NCBI GenBank assembly: GCA_031002005.1
Contig: JARYHS010009186.1
Coordinates: 105,684,829 to 105,748,828, forward strand
Direction of reading: 5' to 3'
DNA: 64,000 bases
Source of the DNA: Vandiemenella viatica
Taxonomy: Eukaryota; Arthropoda; Insecta; Orthoptera; Morabidae
Shown one piece after another: positions 1 to 10,019 of this stretch. The notes beneath the pieces are model-generated. The model saw only the letters and a list, made by a program, of their open reading frames with translations. It made no database searches and was not told the DNA's origin. Position 1 is the stretch's first letter, and the number at the start of each line of letters is the position of its first letter. Position numbers and translations under genes: made by a program.

Positions 1-2008
1 CCTTTAAAAGGCCGTGCTCTCTTTCCTCCTCATTTACCCACAATCCTCTTACATCTCTGTGCCTCGTTATCGACGAACCGTAAAGTACTAATAAAAAATT
101 TGTATCCACCTTATTTTCATCATTCTTTATGTATTCTAAAATAAATAAATTGATTGAGCATGATATAATTAAATAATTTCATAGTTAAACGAATAATCTA
201 AAGATTAAATGTATAGGAGAGATGAGTTTAATATTTCATCTTATAACCCGGTTCTTACGTAATACGAGTTCCATCGTAAGTCAGTTTAAAAAAATACATT
301 CTTGTAAAAATTTTCGCCATTTGATTCGCTGCATGGTAGCTAATTCAAAGAAGTGAAATCTCAATAGCTTGCCGGCATTTTGTCGCCTTTAAACGAGTAC
401 ATTTTTGATGATTTTGGGCTTCATGGTTCATTGAGAATACGTCACTAAACTCAAGGAAGGGGGTTTAGCAATATTAGAATTAGATAGGTTATATTAGGTA
501 GAAATCGCTTACATCACTACAGTTCAGAAAATCGCCAGAAAAAATTCAGTTGAAGTATTCGGGATGTGTTCGCAAAGTTAAAGGTAGTTTCTCTCCAGAT
601 ATGATTGGAGAATGTAATGCTCAACATTGCCACCCATTATTTGCATGATAATTGTCAACACCACTCACTGAACTGTAGCTTTGTGGAAGAAACACTCGGC
701 ATTTATTCGGCAGAAATTTCAGCGAGCATAAAGGAGATGAGGGAGGGGGGGGGGCTTCGGAATGATATTTTCTGAGAAATTTGAATCCCAGGTTGCCCAT
801 TTCGTAGTCACTTACTTTATCGACTGAGTTATGTGGCCCAAGTAAGATCAGTATTGACCATTAGTATTGATTTCGACAGAGATGAATACAATTTTTATGA
901 CCCCGATCATCCTACTACTTACTGCGTGGACAAGTTCTGCGTAGTGCTCGAAATGAGGTTCGTTGGTTTGAGGTTACTAATATGCCTTGGTTCATTCCCA
1001 CATGGTGATTCTTTACATCGTAATTGCAGCGATCACTAATTCAGACTCACTTTTTTAGACCATTCACACTCAAAACACTAAAAAAGCGCTCATTCATCAC
1101 TATCAGTGACAAAATAAGAGTGCCGTTACAGAGCGGGAAACTTGTGACAGCATTTCGCTTCCCAAGTGACAACTGTCTAGTCTTGACTGTCTAACTAGGA
1201 ATTCTGCCCTCAAGTCCGTCTGGCAGTTATAGTATTTAGCAGCGGACAGGTGTAAATCTACAACTCCTTTTTAGATCTGCCAAAGATTGAAAAGCCTGTG
1301 CAGTAATGCTCATAAACCTTCAGTAAAGTGACAAAAAAAATATTTTTTCTACATATCATACACAGTGTTCTAACTATAAATACTAGTTAACGATCATAAA
1401 GTCAAGGCAAATATAGCAATTATATTAAGCAGTTAAAATGCAATAACATAATTAGATATGTCCCATTTTCTAGACTTCTGCAAACAGATCTTCATCCCAT
1501 GCTTGAGAGTTTTCGTCATTCGCAAATTTTCTGGTTGCCACCCTTCGTAGCTTACAGATCGTGAGGGGCTGCATGCAGATGGTTTCTCTTTTGATATTAC
1601 CAGAACTAACCTGCATCCATTCGATAAGTGATTTGTTTACTCTGTCTTACCGGCCGTCGTACACAGGAGATTTCTATCTGTTTACTGGCAGACATATAGT
1701 GATATATTTTATTATCTTTCTGGGTTATTCAATTTGCTACTCTCCCATATTTTGTATATAATGTTGTATGTTTTGTGCTTTTAGTTTTTATTGATTCATT
1801 ATAAGAGGGTTAAATTATTTTTGTGGAATATCATTTATGAAATTCTTAAAACATTTTGCTGTCGATTAAGCAATTATTTTTATTTTTTGATATTCAAGAC
1901 TGTACAGCTGGACTGTTGCCTCCGAGAAATCAGGCGATCGTTGAAAAAGAAACTCAGTTTAATTTAACACCATAAAAATTATTCCACAAACTGATGTTGG
2001 AAGAGAAA
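1..2008. other. Intergenic, no gene recognised
   Basis: AT-rich single-copy-looking DNA with a short G-run near 745-754. Open frames of about 65 codons at 833-1039 and 1561-1761 show no domain, codon pattern or splice context that I recognise. I see no tRNA-like promoter boxes or transposon ends here. Confidence 0.5.
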
Positions 2009-2236
2009 GACCACTATCTCATGCTGGCCTCGCATTCGGGAGGACGGCGGTTCGAATCCCCGTCCGAGCATCCAGATTTGGGTTTTCCATGGTTTTCCAA
2101 ATCACTCCAGGCAAATACCGGGATGCTTCCTTCAAAATACCATGGCCGAATTCCTTCCCATTCCTTGCCCTTCATCTTTTCCCGTCTCTAAAGACCTCGC
2201 TGTTAAGAGACGTTAAGCAGTTTAAAAAAAAAAAAA
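2009..2236 (+). mobile_element. tRNA-derived SINE, family A (copy 1)
   Basis: This copy is used to define family A. The 5' part is tRNA-like and carries a pol III B box (GGTTCGAATCC). It is followed by a conserved core (TTTTCCATGGTTT, AAATCACTCCAGGC, GGCCATGGCCGAATTCCTTCC). The 3' part reads GACCTCG, a spacer, GACGTTAAGCAGTT, and ends in an A-run at 2223-2236. The A box is weak in this copy. Family A recurs on both strands across the window. Two 3' variants are seen: one with AAAGAGACGTAAAGCAGTTAC (this type) and one with GACGTCGACGAGGCGTAAA. Confidence 0.85.
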
Positions 2237-2966
2237 ATCCTTTCACGGAGCTTACTTGTCTGGTGTAGCAATTGTTTCATTAATGACTGAATTTTACTTT
2301 CTGACAACATTACAGCAACAAATCAAAAGTGCGGTAGTTATTTTCCCTATCCAACCAATGAATTACTAAGTGTGTGATTTTTCTGATCAGCGATGTTGCT
2401 GAGATAAATAGATATAAATGTTATTAAATGTTACCAGAATAATGAGTCCGTTATATACGCCGTTGCTGTCCTTGGACTGCCAATGGAAAAAAGAATAACA
2501 ATGTCCTATACAACACAAGACCGAGTAACACATTATGAAGTGAGTGTAATTTGTCTGTCAGGTGGTATCAGCAGCCATGGCCCGCCACTACTTGTTGACA
2601 CGACTCACAAGGTCGCACGTCTGGAGTGACAGCCCATCTTCACTCGACGAGCACGACTGGAAAACGTGTTTGCTACGCCATAACAGAGTCTGCCGGTCCT
2701 GCCAGCGTCATGGGCTCATGATGACGGAGTCGCCGGTTTCGGTTCGGCCTGAAATATGCGTGTTTTTAATTACCTCTTGTGGTTTTCAATAATTAGATCA
2801 GAGCATGTCTATCTTGTTTGTAGAAACAGGCATTCTCGAGCTGTTGAGTGGCTGCAAAAGAGCAAAACTCTTGCAACGTACGTCCCCAATACTCTGGTTC
2901 ATATGATCGAACATTTGTTTTGTTTTGCTGTTCATCGCTTCAGTTGTTCCTTATATCATCACGTGC
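2237..2966. other. Intergenic; GC-richer open stretch at 2560-2760
   Basis: No gene is recognised. Positions 2560-2760 are clearly richer in G+C than the flanks and stay open for 76 codons on the + strand (2562-2792). The translation shows no recognisable domain. It could be an isolated exon or a fragment of an unknown repeat. Confidence 0.35.
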
Positions 2967-2974
2967 CGAAACTT

Positions 2975-3200
2975 TTTTTTTTTAACTATGGCTTTACGCC
3001 TCGTCGATGTCGAGTTCATTAGAGGCGGGATGGGATTGGGGGTCAAGGAACGGGAAGGAATTAGGCCATGGCCTTTTTGAAGGAAGTATCCCAGCATTCG
3101 CCTGGAGTGATTTGGGGAAACCATGGAAAACCCAATTCTGGATGCCCGGAAAGGGATTCGAACCGGCGTCCTCCCGAATGCGAGGCCAGAGCGTTAATAT
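2975..3200 (-). mobile_element. SINE family A (copy 2), variant with GACGAGGCGTAAA tail
   Basis: Reverse-strand family A copy. The T-run at 2973-2983 is its A-tail, and the B-box end lies near 3160-3175. It is flanked by an 8-bp direct repeat CGAAACTT at 2967-2974 and 3201-3208, so the insertion boundaries are visible. The 5' head is shortened relative to the copies at 6888 and 8540. Confidence 0.85.
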
Positions 3201-3584
3201 CGAAACTTGACGAACTATCCTATTTCTTCTTTTCGAAGATACTGGCACAAACATCTTTTTTCACCCTTCAATGTATACACTGTTATGACTGCTTTTAATG
3301 TTATTACATGTTTGCCTTGTGCCGTCGTCCCCCAAACTCATTTAAAAATTGTTTGAAAAACGTTCCGTATTTCGTTTGCGTAGAGTGGTGATATTCACTA
3401 TAGATGCATTTTGCGTCGCTTTTACATGGTTCTGCAAAAAGAAATTTAATGGTTTTAAACCATGAGAGCGTGGAGACCAAGAAGTAGATCGATCCTGTTT
3501 AACTATCGACGCTAATCAATTTCTTTTGCATTCACATTCTGCAATTTCTTTTGCTGAATGTTAAAGAACAAACACATCGCAAAT

Positions 3585-3733
3585 CCTCGTACGGCCATCC
3601 AGGTTTCGGTTTGTTTCAAATCACTTTAAGGCGGGATGGTTCCTTGAAAAAGCCATGGCCGAAGTGCTTCTCGTTTCTTGTCCTCAATCACCTCCCGCCA
3701 CTAATGACCTCGACGTCAACGAGGCGTAAGGTC
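3585..3733 (+). mobile_element. SINE family A (copy 3), 5'-truncated
   Basis: Only the core and 3' part remain: CGGCCATCCAGG, then AAATCACTTTAAGGC, then GACCTCGACGTCAACGAGG. The tRNA-like head is absent. A direct repeat CATCGCAAAT at 3575-3584 and 3734-3743 brackets it exactly, so the truncation happened at insertion. There is no A-tail. Confidence 0.8.
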
Positions 3734-4053
3734 CATCGCAAATTAATGTCACTGACAGAAGTTGCCGATGTTAAAAGTGTACGGCGTAAATACGGAATGA
3801 TAAAGGTAGTCCTTATATAGGTCTATTGTTTGGAAATGATTGAGCGAGAGCTATGCAGTCTCTTTCAAGACAATGGAATGTAAGTAATATTGTCACATTC
3901 ATGCTCGTTTATTTCCAAAGGAGAAAACCTCCCAGGTAGGCCTACATCTTTGGGGTTTCGTTTCGGACGTTCAACTTAGAAAAATAAATATACACGAATT
4001 CATCGGGATTTGAATCAAAATCGTTCAGTGTTGTCGGTCGCTTTTATTCCTTC

Positions 4054-4272
4054 TACTTCTGGTTTTACGCCTCGTCACATCGAGGTCATTATAGATCGTT
4101 GAGGGAATGGGAAGGAATTAGGCTATGGCTTTTTAAAGAACTATCCCGGAATTTGCCGAGAGGTATTTCGGAAAATTATGGAAAACCAAAGTCTGGATAG
4201 CCGGATTTGACGAGATTTTAACACGCTTCCTCCCGAAAACCATGACCGAGCGTGACCACTCACCCACCTAGC
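4054..4272 (-). mobile_element. SINE family A (copy 4), degenerate
   Basis: Reverse-strand copy running from GGTTTTACGCCTCG at the left to ACTCACCCACC near 4258-4268. The core is recognisable but heavily substituted, including the B-box region around 4200-4225. No clear target duplication was found. It looks older than copies 2, 5 and 6. Confidence 0.75.
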
Positions 4273-4475
4273 GCGGTTTGTGGGTCACTGGAACGATATA
4301 GCCTCAACACAGGCGATGGTGGATGTATTAAGAAATTTTCCTTGACGTATTCCTCCAACGACTCTCTTCAATATTCCTGTCGTCTCGACAGAATAATGAT
4401 TGGTTGGCAAACTCTCAACTTCCTGTTGTTACCGTCTTATTGCAGATGCTTCGTAGAAGACAGTTCGATCTTGTG

Positions 4476-4714
4476 CCGACCCCGGTAACGCGGGGCTACC
4501 GAGCTGGCTTCGCGTTGTAGGGATTGCCGGTTCGAGTCCGGCCCAGGGCATGGGTGATTTTAATTAAGTGTTGTGTTCGTACTGTGTTGTCCTGTTACTT
4601 GTGATAATCAATAATATGAGAAGATACTATGAACACAGTTGAAGAATGATAGAAACACAGTTGTTGGCTGAATGGCTAAAAGGCCAAATGCCATTTAAAA
4701 AAAAAAAAAAAAAA
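4476..4714 (+). mobile_element. tRNA-derived SINE, family B (copy 1), intact boundaries
   Basis: A second SINE family. The head CCCCGGTAACGCGGGGCTACC is followed by a strong B box (GGTTCGAGTCC), a conserved GGGTGATTTTAATTAAGTG segment, a CTGAATGGCTAAAAGGCC block and a long A-tail (4696-4714). A perfect 11-bp target duplication, TCGATCTTGTG, lies at 4465-4475 and 4715-4725. Other copies lie near 14060 and 18960. Confidence 0.85.
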
Positions 4715-4940
4715 TCGATCTTGTGGGAGATGTAAAACATATTGCTAAGTCGAACCATAGGTTGTAATAAAATTGTGGCTAGTGCCATGTAACCAGGAAA
4801 TATACATTTTACACCTACTGCCAGGTCATACCACGTACTAATGAGGAAGTGTTGCCATCTGTCTGTTAAACGTATAACTATGTTCTGTAAGGTAAGTGTA
4901 TTTCTTTTGAAAGAATGTAGGCTTTCTCGGTAAGTCAGTT

Positions 4941-5244
4941 GCGCAAAATCTTCTAGGGATTTCCACCGTGATAGCGCGTCAGTAAAAATACATAGCGACG
5001 TTTTGGAGCCTGCCTCCGGCTGCACCATCCGGCGAAGTGTCGGAAGTGTCCCCGTTTATAAGGCCTATGGTTGCCCCCGGCGCACGTGACTTGACGTCAC
5101 CTGTAAACGAAAGGTCTTATAAGCGGGGATACTTCCGACATCCGACACTTGGCCGGAAGATGGAGCCGGAGGCAGGCTCCGAAACGTCGCTATGTATTTT
5201 TACTGACGCGCTATCCCGGTGGAAAGCCCTAGAAGATTTTACGC
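4941..5244. repeat. Inverted repeat with hammerhead-like motif in each arm (Penelope-like LTR candidate)
   Basis: Left arm 4941-5064 and right arm 5113-5244 are reverse complements with scattered substitutions around a 48-bp spacer. The right arm holds, on the + strand, CGGAAGA (5154-5160), T, stem II GGAGCC/GGCTCC (5162-5167 with 5175-5180), GAAAC (5181-5185) and GTC (5186-5188). Bases just outside can pair as a stem I (GGC 5151-5153 with GCT 5189-5191, one wobble). This matches the minimal hammerhead layout reported for Penelope-like elements, except that the second core base is G instead of U. The left-arm copy (minus strand, about 4995-5034) is more decayed. No reverse transcriptase is visible nearby. 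Confidence 0.6.
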
Positions 5245-5249
5245 AGTGT

Positions 5250-6110
5250 ATTTATTTTGTTTGTGAGAGGTGTAATTTATGGGTCTGAGTGAGGACAATG
5301 TCGGCATTCTTGATTGCTGCTTAAAACCTCCTAAAAACGGCTGTCAGAACGGTCGGTACGCAGAGGCCTGGACACGTGCCTGTCCCGTTGTACCTCTCCG
5401 ATCTAGCGCACTGAGATAGACTGGCGGGTCCCTGTTTTTTTTTTTTTTTTTTTTTTTCACTATATTGAGTTTACCACCTTTGCTTACGACTTCGACTCAA
5501 GAACACAAATACATTCGTCCTAATAAGTTTTAACAACAATAACAACATTTCTGTTTCATTATCTTGCAGCACAAGTATAATTTATTGGTTGTCGGTCATG
5601 AAAGGGGATCGACTGCAAGTAATATTCGAAATAAATGTCAGTGGTGTCACTCATCGACACATGGCGGTGTAGAGAAATAACGTATTTTGATTTCCAGAAT
5701 TTTTTCATATATTCGCGTTTAGGGATCCTGATGTTGCCGTTAATAATTTTTCTAATAACGCTATGCGCAGTTCAGATATATTCACGTACGTTCTTATTCA
5801 TTTTAATATACAATTTCAGATTGCGTTAATAACTTCCATGATGCCAGGTAACTCGCAATTACATATGTTTGAAGCAAATTTTCAGTAGTTCCTATATACA
5901 AGGAATTAGAAATACTGCGGATCTTATAGCATCGTCTATTCCATATTTCATCTAGTTATTCTTATGCTGCCAATTCGCTTTTGACTAGCGGAGATAAAAA
6001 AAAAAAAAAAAAAATCATGGAAGAATTATGCTTATTAGTACCATACTTTAGCGAAACCTGTGAAACGGCTGTATTTTGGCTCGTTTTCATTACAAACGTT
6101 TTTTTTTTTT
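5250..6110. other. Intergenic; GC-rich block ending in T-run
   Basis: Positions 5290-5437 are GC-rich and end in a run of more than 20 T at about 5437-5457, which could be the A-tail of an unrecognised minus-strand retroposon. The rest is AT-rich without recognisable features, apart from an A-run at 5998-6014. Confidence 0.35.
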
Positions 6111-6117
6111 TTTGCTG

Positions 6118-6486
6118 TCGTCAGTCTTTAGACTGGTTTGATGCAATCCTCCATCCCTTCCTATCCTGTGCTAACCTCTTCATTTCTACATATCCCTTAC
6201 AACCCACGTTCTCAATTATCTGCTTCATATATACTAATCTCTGTCTACCTCTACAATTCTTACCTTCAACTGTTCCCTCCACTAACAAATTAACCAATCC
6301 AGCATGTCTCAAAATATGACCTACCAGCCTGTCTCTTCTTCCTGTAAGCTTCTTCCATAAACTTCTTTTCTCACCGAAACTCGTTCATTTCTTACTTTGT
6401 CTGTCCACCTAATTTTCAGCATTCTTCTGTAGCACCACATTTCAAATGCTTCAAGTTTCTTTCTTTCTGGTATTCCTAAAGTCCAT
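6118..6486 (-). pseudogene. Non-LTR retrotransposon 3' end (reverse transcriptase C-terminus), truncated
   Basis: On the minus strand the open part at 6312-6121 ends with the pattern GCKGYVEMKRLAQDRKGWR and closes with ASNQSKD just before the stop. This is the typical C-terminus of insect endonuclease/reverse-transcriptase LINE proteins. Upstream (6330-6486) the frame shifts at least once but still yields EMWCYRRMLKIRWTDKVRNE. Catalytic domains are absent, so this is a 5'-truncated dead copy. A second short piece of the same 3' end lies at 52892-52985. Confidence 0.75.
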
Positions 6487-6887
6487 GTTAACCATGCTGA
6501 AATCTTTTACCAACTGCATTACTTAAATGCAGCCGATAAAGAATATTTCTTGTGAACAGATGACAGACTTTCGATTTTACCCGTATTTCCCCTCTGGTTC
6601 CACAGTTTAACATAGAATCCGAAACACGGATCGTCCTAGCGTTCTCATACGAAGAAGGATAAGCGCAAAAAAAAATTCTGGTCACACCGGAATTATTTAC
6701 AAATTTGCTGTCATTAGGAATGCTGGGCGCATTTGGAAAAAATATTTTATTTCGCCCAAGACGATAAATAAAAGGTTTCTACCTAATGTATATCTCAAAA
6801 ATTGATATTGTTTGTTATTTTTTTAATTTATCGTATGTTTCATTAATAGTGTTCTTCAGCGAAGCATCTACTCCACCGATAGCTTAA

Positions 6888-7140
6888 CTTTTTTTTTTTT
6901 TTTTGCTTCGGCTTTACGCCTTGTCGACAGCGTGGTCATTAGAGACGGGATGGGATAGAGGACAAGGAACGGGAAGGAATTCGGCCATGGCATTTTTGAA
7001 GGAAGCATCCCGACATTCGCCTGGAGTGATCTGGGGAAACTATGGAAAACCCAAATCTGGATGTTCGGACGGGGATTCGAACCCGCGTCCTCCCGAATGC
7101 GAGGCCAGAACGTTAACCGTTCACCCACCACGCTCGGTCT
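6888..7140 (-). mobile_element. SINE family A (copy 5), near full length
   Basis: A long T-run (6889-6904) is the A-tail, followed by GGCTTTACGCCTTGTCGAC, the core, the B box (GGATTCGAACCC near 7074-7085 on this strand) and the tRNA-like head ending CACGCTCGGTCT. A perfect 10-bp duplication GATAGCTTAA lies at 6878-6887 and 7141-7150. This is one of the best-preserved copies and uses the GACGAGGCG 3' variant. Confidence 0.9.
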
Positions 7141-7150
7141 GATAGCTTAA

Positions 7151-7890
7151 GAGGGATCTGGTGGTCTTTAGATTCTCACGTAAACCGACAGCGGAAAAAT
7201 ATTGGACATGGAATCTGCTCCTGACAGGTTTCAAATTGTCCCTGAAATGATTCCTGCGGGCCAGGGAAACGTAAAAAGATATGAAATCCATTTGGTCATT
7301 TAGGCTTCTTCCGAACACCTTGCGTTCAAATGAAGATTCCGCTCTTTTGTTAGTGGTCGGAAGACTTATGGGCGATTCATGTGTCTTCAAGTTGTTTCAT
7401 TCCATGCCTTTACTATAGTATTTTCCAAAAATATATTGCAGGATTCGACTTGCTACCGATAACTGCATGCTAATAATAACATGCCACACTTTCCCTGAGT
7501 AACGGAAACGTTACTTTGGACGGTAATGGCGACAAATAGCTGCTGTGAATATGTAACGGGTTACGCTACAAGTTGCGAGAACGATTTCCTTACAGCCCAG
7601 ACCTTTCGCCTTCAAACAGGATGCATTTTTTTTTTTTTTTTTTTTGAAGATTTCGTAGCAAAACTTTCTACAGGTTACCATAATGTATAGAAAAATGTAG
7701 CATCAAAACAGTTTTTGTAAGGAGAGTACATCAATTTTTTTTTATGTGTGTTTCAAGTGCAATAAATTAACATCCTAACGCATGTTGTGAGCCATTATCT
7801 AGAAAGTTTCATTTTTTGTAATTTTATGCGGGAAGAATAATTTATATATGTTTCGTGAACTTACCATAATGCTGATCCTTATAGTTAAAC
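7151..7890. other. Intergenic, no gene recognised
   Basis: AT-rich, with a T-run at 7627-7645. The 89-codon open frame on the minus strand (7390-7121) starts inside SINE copy 5 and shows no domain. Confidence 0.45.
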
Positions 7891-7894
7891 CATG

Positions 7895-8233
7895 ATTACC
7901 AAACCAACTTTGGAGATGGGCTACAATTTCGATTCTAAATTAGCCTGCGGACCACAATTTCGATTCTAAGTTAGCGTGCAGGCCACATAATACTTGCCTA
8001 TAGTTACAGCAGATATTTAAATATAACAAAGATATAAGTAACACAGTATAATTACAATCAAAAAGTAAAACCATCAACGACATCTTTGCAGAGGTTATTT
8101 TAATTACAATCAAAAAGTAAAAAACATCAATGAGGCCTTTGCAGAGGTTTTTGAGCTAGCATGTTCTAGAATGCTTCAATTGGCGAGCAAATTCAAATCC
8201 GTGGCCCGTCGGCCTGGAATTGGGCAACCGTGA
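7895..8233. mobile_element. hAT-like MITE, family H (copy 1)
   Basis: This is related over most of its length to 28632-29064. It carries two units of ACAATTTCGATTCTAAGTTA, then CATAATACTTGCCT, AATTACAATCAAAAAGTAAA (present twice here), TTTGCAGAGGTTTTTGAG and GGCCTGGAATTGGGCAACC. The ends are degenerate and no target duplication is clear, so the boundaries are approximate. The assignment rests on the better-preserved second copy. Confidence 0.6.
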
Positions 8234-8459
8234 GTTAAACAATCTTTTTACAACTGGGGAAAAACAGATTAATGATTTGCCTCTGTCAATTAAGAGTATT
8301 AAACACCACAACATGTCTTCACAAATTCTTTAAGACACACTGCACTCGTATTTATTGGTCATATTTGGGAGAAATTCCCAAAACCTGACAGGATTTCTGA
8401 AATTTGGAAAATAGCGAGAATTCTGAGTTCTAGATCCCATTTTATTAATTATTCTTGTT

Positions 8460-9427
8460 CAATTAGTATTTGGTGTTTGATAATACGCCATTACAACTGT
8501 TGGATATTGTTTTTATTTTCCGGACGCGTTTCGCCTCTCTCTCTTTTTTTTTTTTTGTAACTGCTTTACGTCTCTTTTTAACATCGAGGTCTTTAGAGAC
8601 GGGAAAGGATGGGGGGCAAGGATGGAGGCAAGGAATGGGAAGGAATTCGGCCATGGCCTTTTGAAGGAAGCATCCCGGCATTTGCCTGGAGTGATTTGGG
8701 GAAACCATGGAAAACCCAAATCGGGGATTCGAACCGCCGTCCTCCCGAATGCGAGGCGAGAACGCTAACCGTTACACCGCCCCGCTCGGTTTTCGCCTCT
8801 CGCCGAGGTATCTTCAGCGTACAGTTTTGCTGTAATATGTGATTTGTTATTGACTTTTGAATACAATGATTTTTAGATTTACCAAAATTATTCTTTTATA
8901 GGCAGCACAATATTACTTATTCATATATCAGTTTGATTACTAATATTTTTATATCCGTTTTGGATTATCATGCAAGACGTTTTGTTTACATAAGTATGCT
9001 GGGATATGTTTTATATTGTAACTTACATTTTACATTTGCATTTTGAGGTGTGGTCGTTGCTCACCTGCAACCTCAACCAGCATGTTGTTTTTTACACTAT
9101 TGCACTTGGTATAGTTTGCTCTCGTGACTTGACTAGCAATCAATTTTGAGGCATAGTTTCCAATGCACGACATTGTCAAACTTTTTGTGTGCGCTTTTGC
9201 TGTTCTGCTGTTTTCTTGATGGTGCTCTATCGGTAGTGTAGTGAGCGCCGAGTTTGAATTTCGTAATTGAATTTGTGTGTGTGTGTATTCAGAAGTCAAT
9301 AACAAATCACATATTACAGCAAAACTATACGCTGAAGATACCTCGGCGAGAGGCGAAACGCGTCCGGAAAGTAAAAAACAATATCCAACAGTTGTAATGG
9401 CGTATTATTAAACACCAAATACTAATT
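8460..9427. repeat. Inverted repeat with hammerhead-like motifs (Penelope-like LTR candidate), split by a SINE
   Basis: Arms 8460-8864 (about 143 bp once the SINE and one 11-bp duplication are removed) and 9285-9427 (143 bp) are near-identical reverse complements. The right arm carries CTGAAGA (9332-9338), CCTC/GAGG pairing (9341-9344 with 9350-9353), GAAAC (9355-9359) and GTC (9362-9364). Flanking bases pair as stem I (CG 9330-9331 with CG 9365-9366, then partial pairing to about 9372). The left arm holds the same motif on the minus strand, cut by the SINE at 8540-8790. The 420-bp spacer contains a short TG repeat and no recognisable protein. Confidence 0.65.
8540..8790 (-). mobile_element. 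SINE family A (copy 6), inserted in a hammerhead-like motif
   Basis: Reverse-strand copy with T-run, GTAACTGCTTTACGTCTCTTT, core, B box and head ending CCCCGCTCGGT. The exact 11-bp duplication TTTCGCCTCTC lies at 8529-8539 and 8791-8801. The duplicated bases are the complement of GAGAGGCGAAA, the 3' side of stem II plus the GAAA of the ribozyme-like motif in the host inverted repeat. Confidence 0.9.
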
Positions 9428-10019
9428 TATCAAGCAACTGTAGAAGAAAATGGCCTACAATAATCAAATATTCTTGTTCAATTGATCCCTTCTGAGGAAG
9501 GACCTTTGGGATATAGAACATGTTATTGTTATATATCAATAATAATCACTGTGAAAAATCTATTAAATGCTTCAAAAAATAAACATTTAAGTTCACAGCT
9601 AAATTTTGTAAAAGCCATGTTAATTTATAAAAGAAAAAAATATTGGATGGAGTAGAATAAGTTACCAACAAGATAATCTTTCAGTTGTTATTTAAATATA
9701 TCTTTACTATCAATATAAGCAGTTTATTAAACACATTTGTCCCCAAGTAATTCAATCCTCTTTGCACTAATAATAAAAGACATTTGGGTTTTGTGCAAGT
9801 TATAATTGATTCTTGTATCAAAGTTGTGTACCTGAGATTTCGATGTAAACAAGTTAAAACGTTCTATATTAAAATACACGAAGGAATATACATTGAAGTG
9901 TCAAATGTCAAGGCACAGGAAGATGCAATGACGGTGGCACAGCGGAAAGAACGTATAAATGTGCTGTTTAGTGTCTGGCCTTTAATTTGTACTCTTGAGT
10001 CATGGGAAAGATTATAGCT

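Noticed and set aside
2562..2792. GC-rich 76-codon open frame
   Set aside because: Composition is exon-like but there is no recognisable domain and no clear splice sites. Not reported as a gene.
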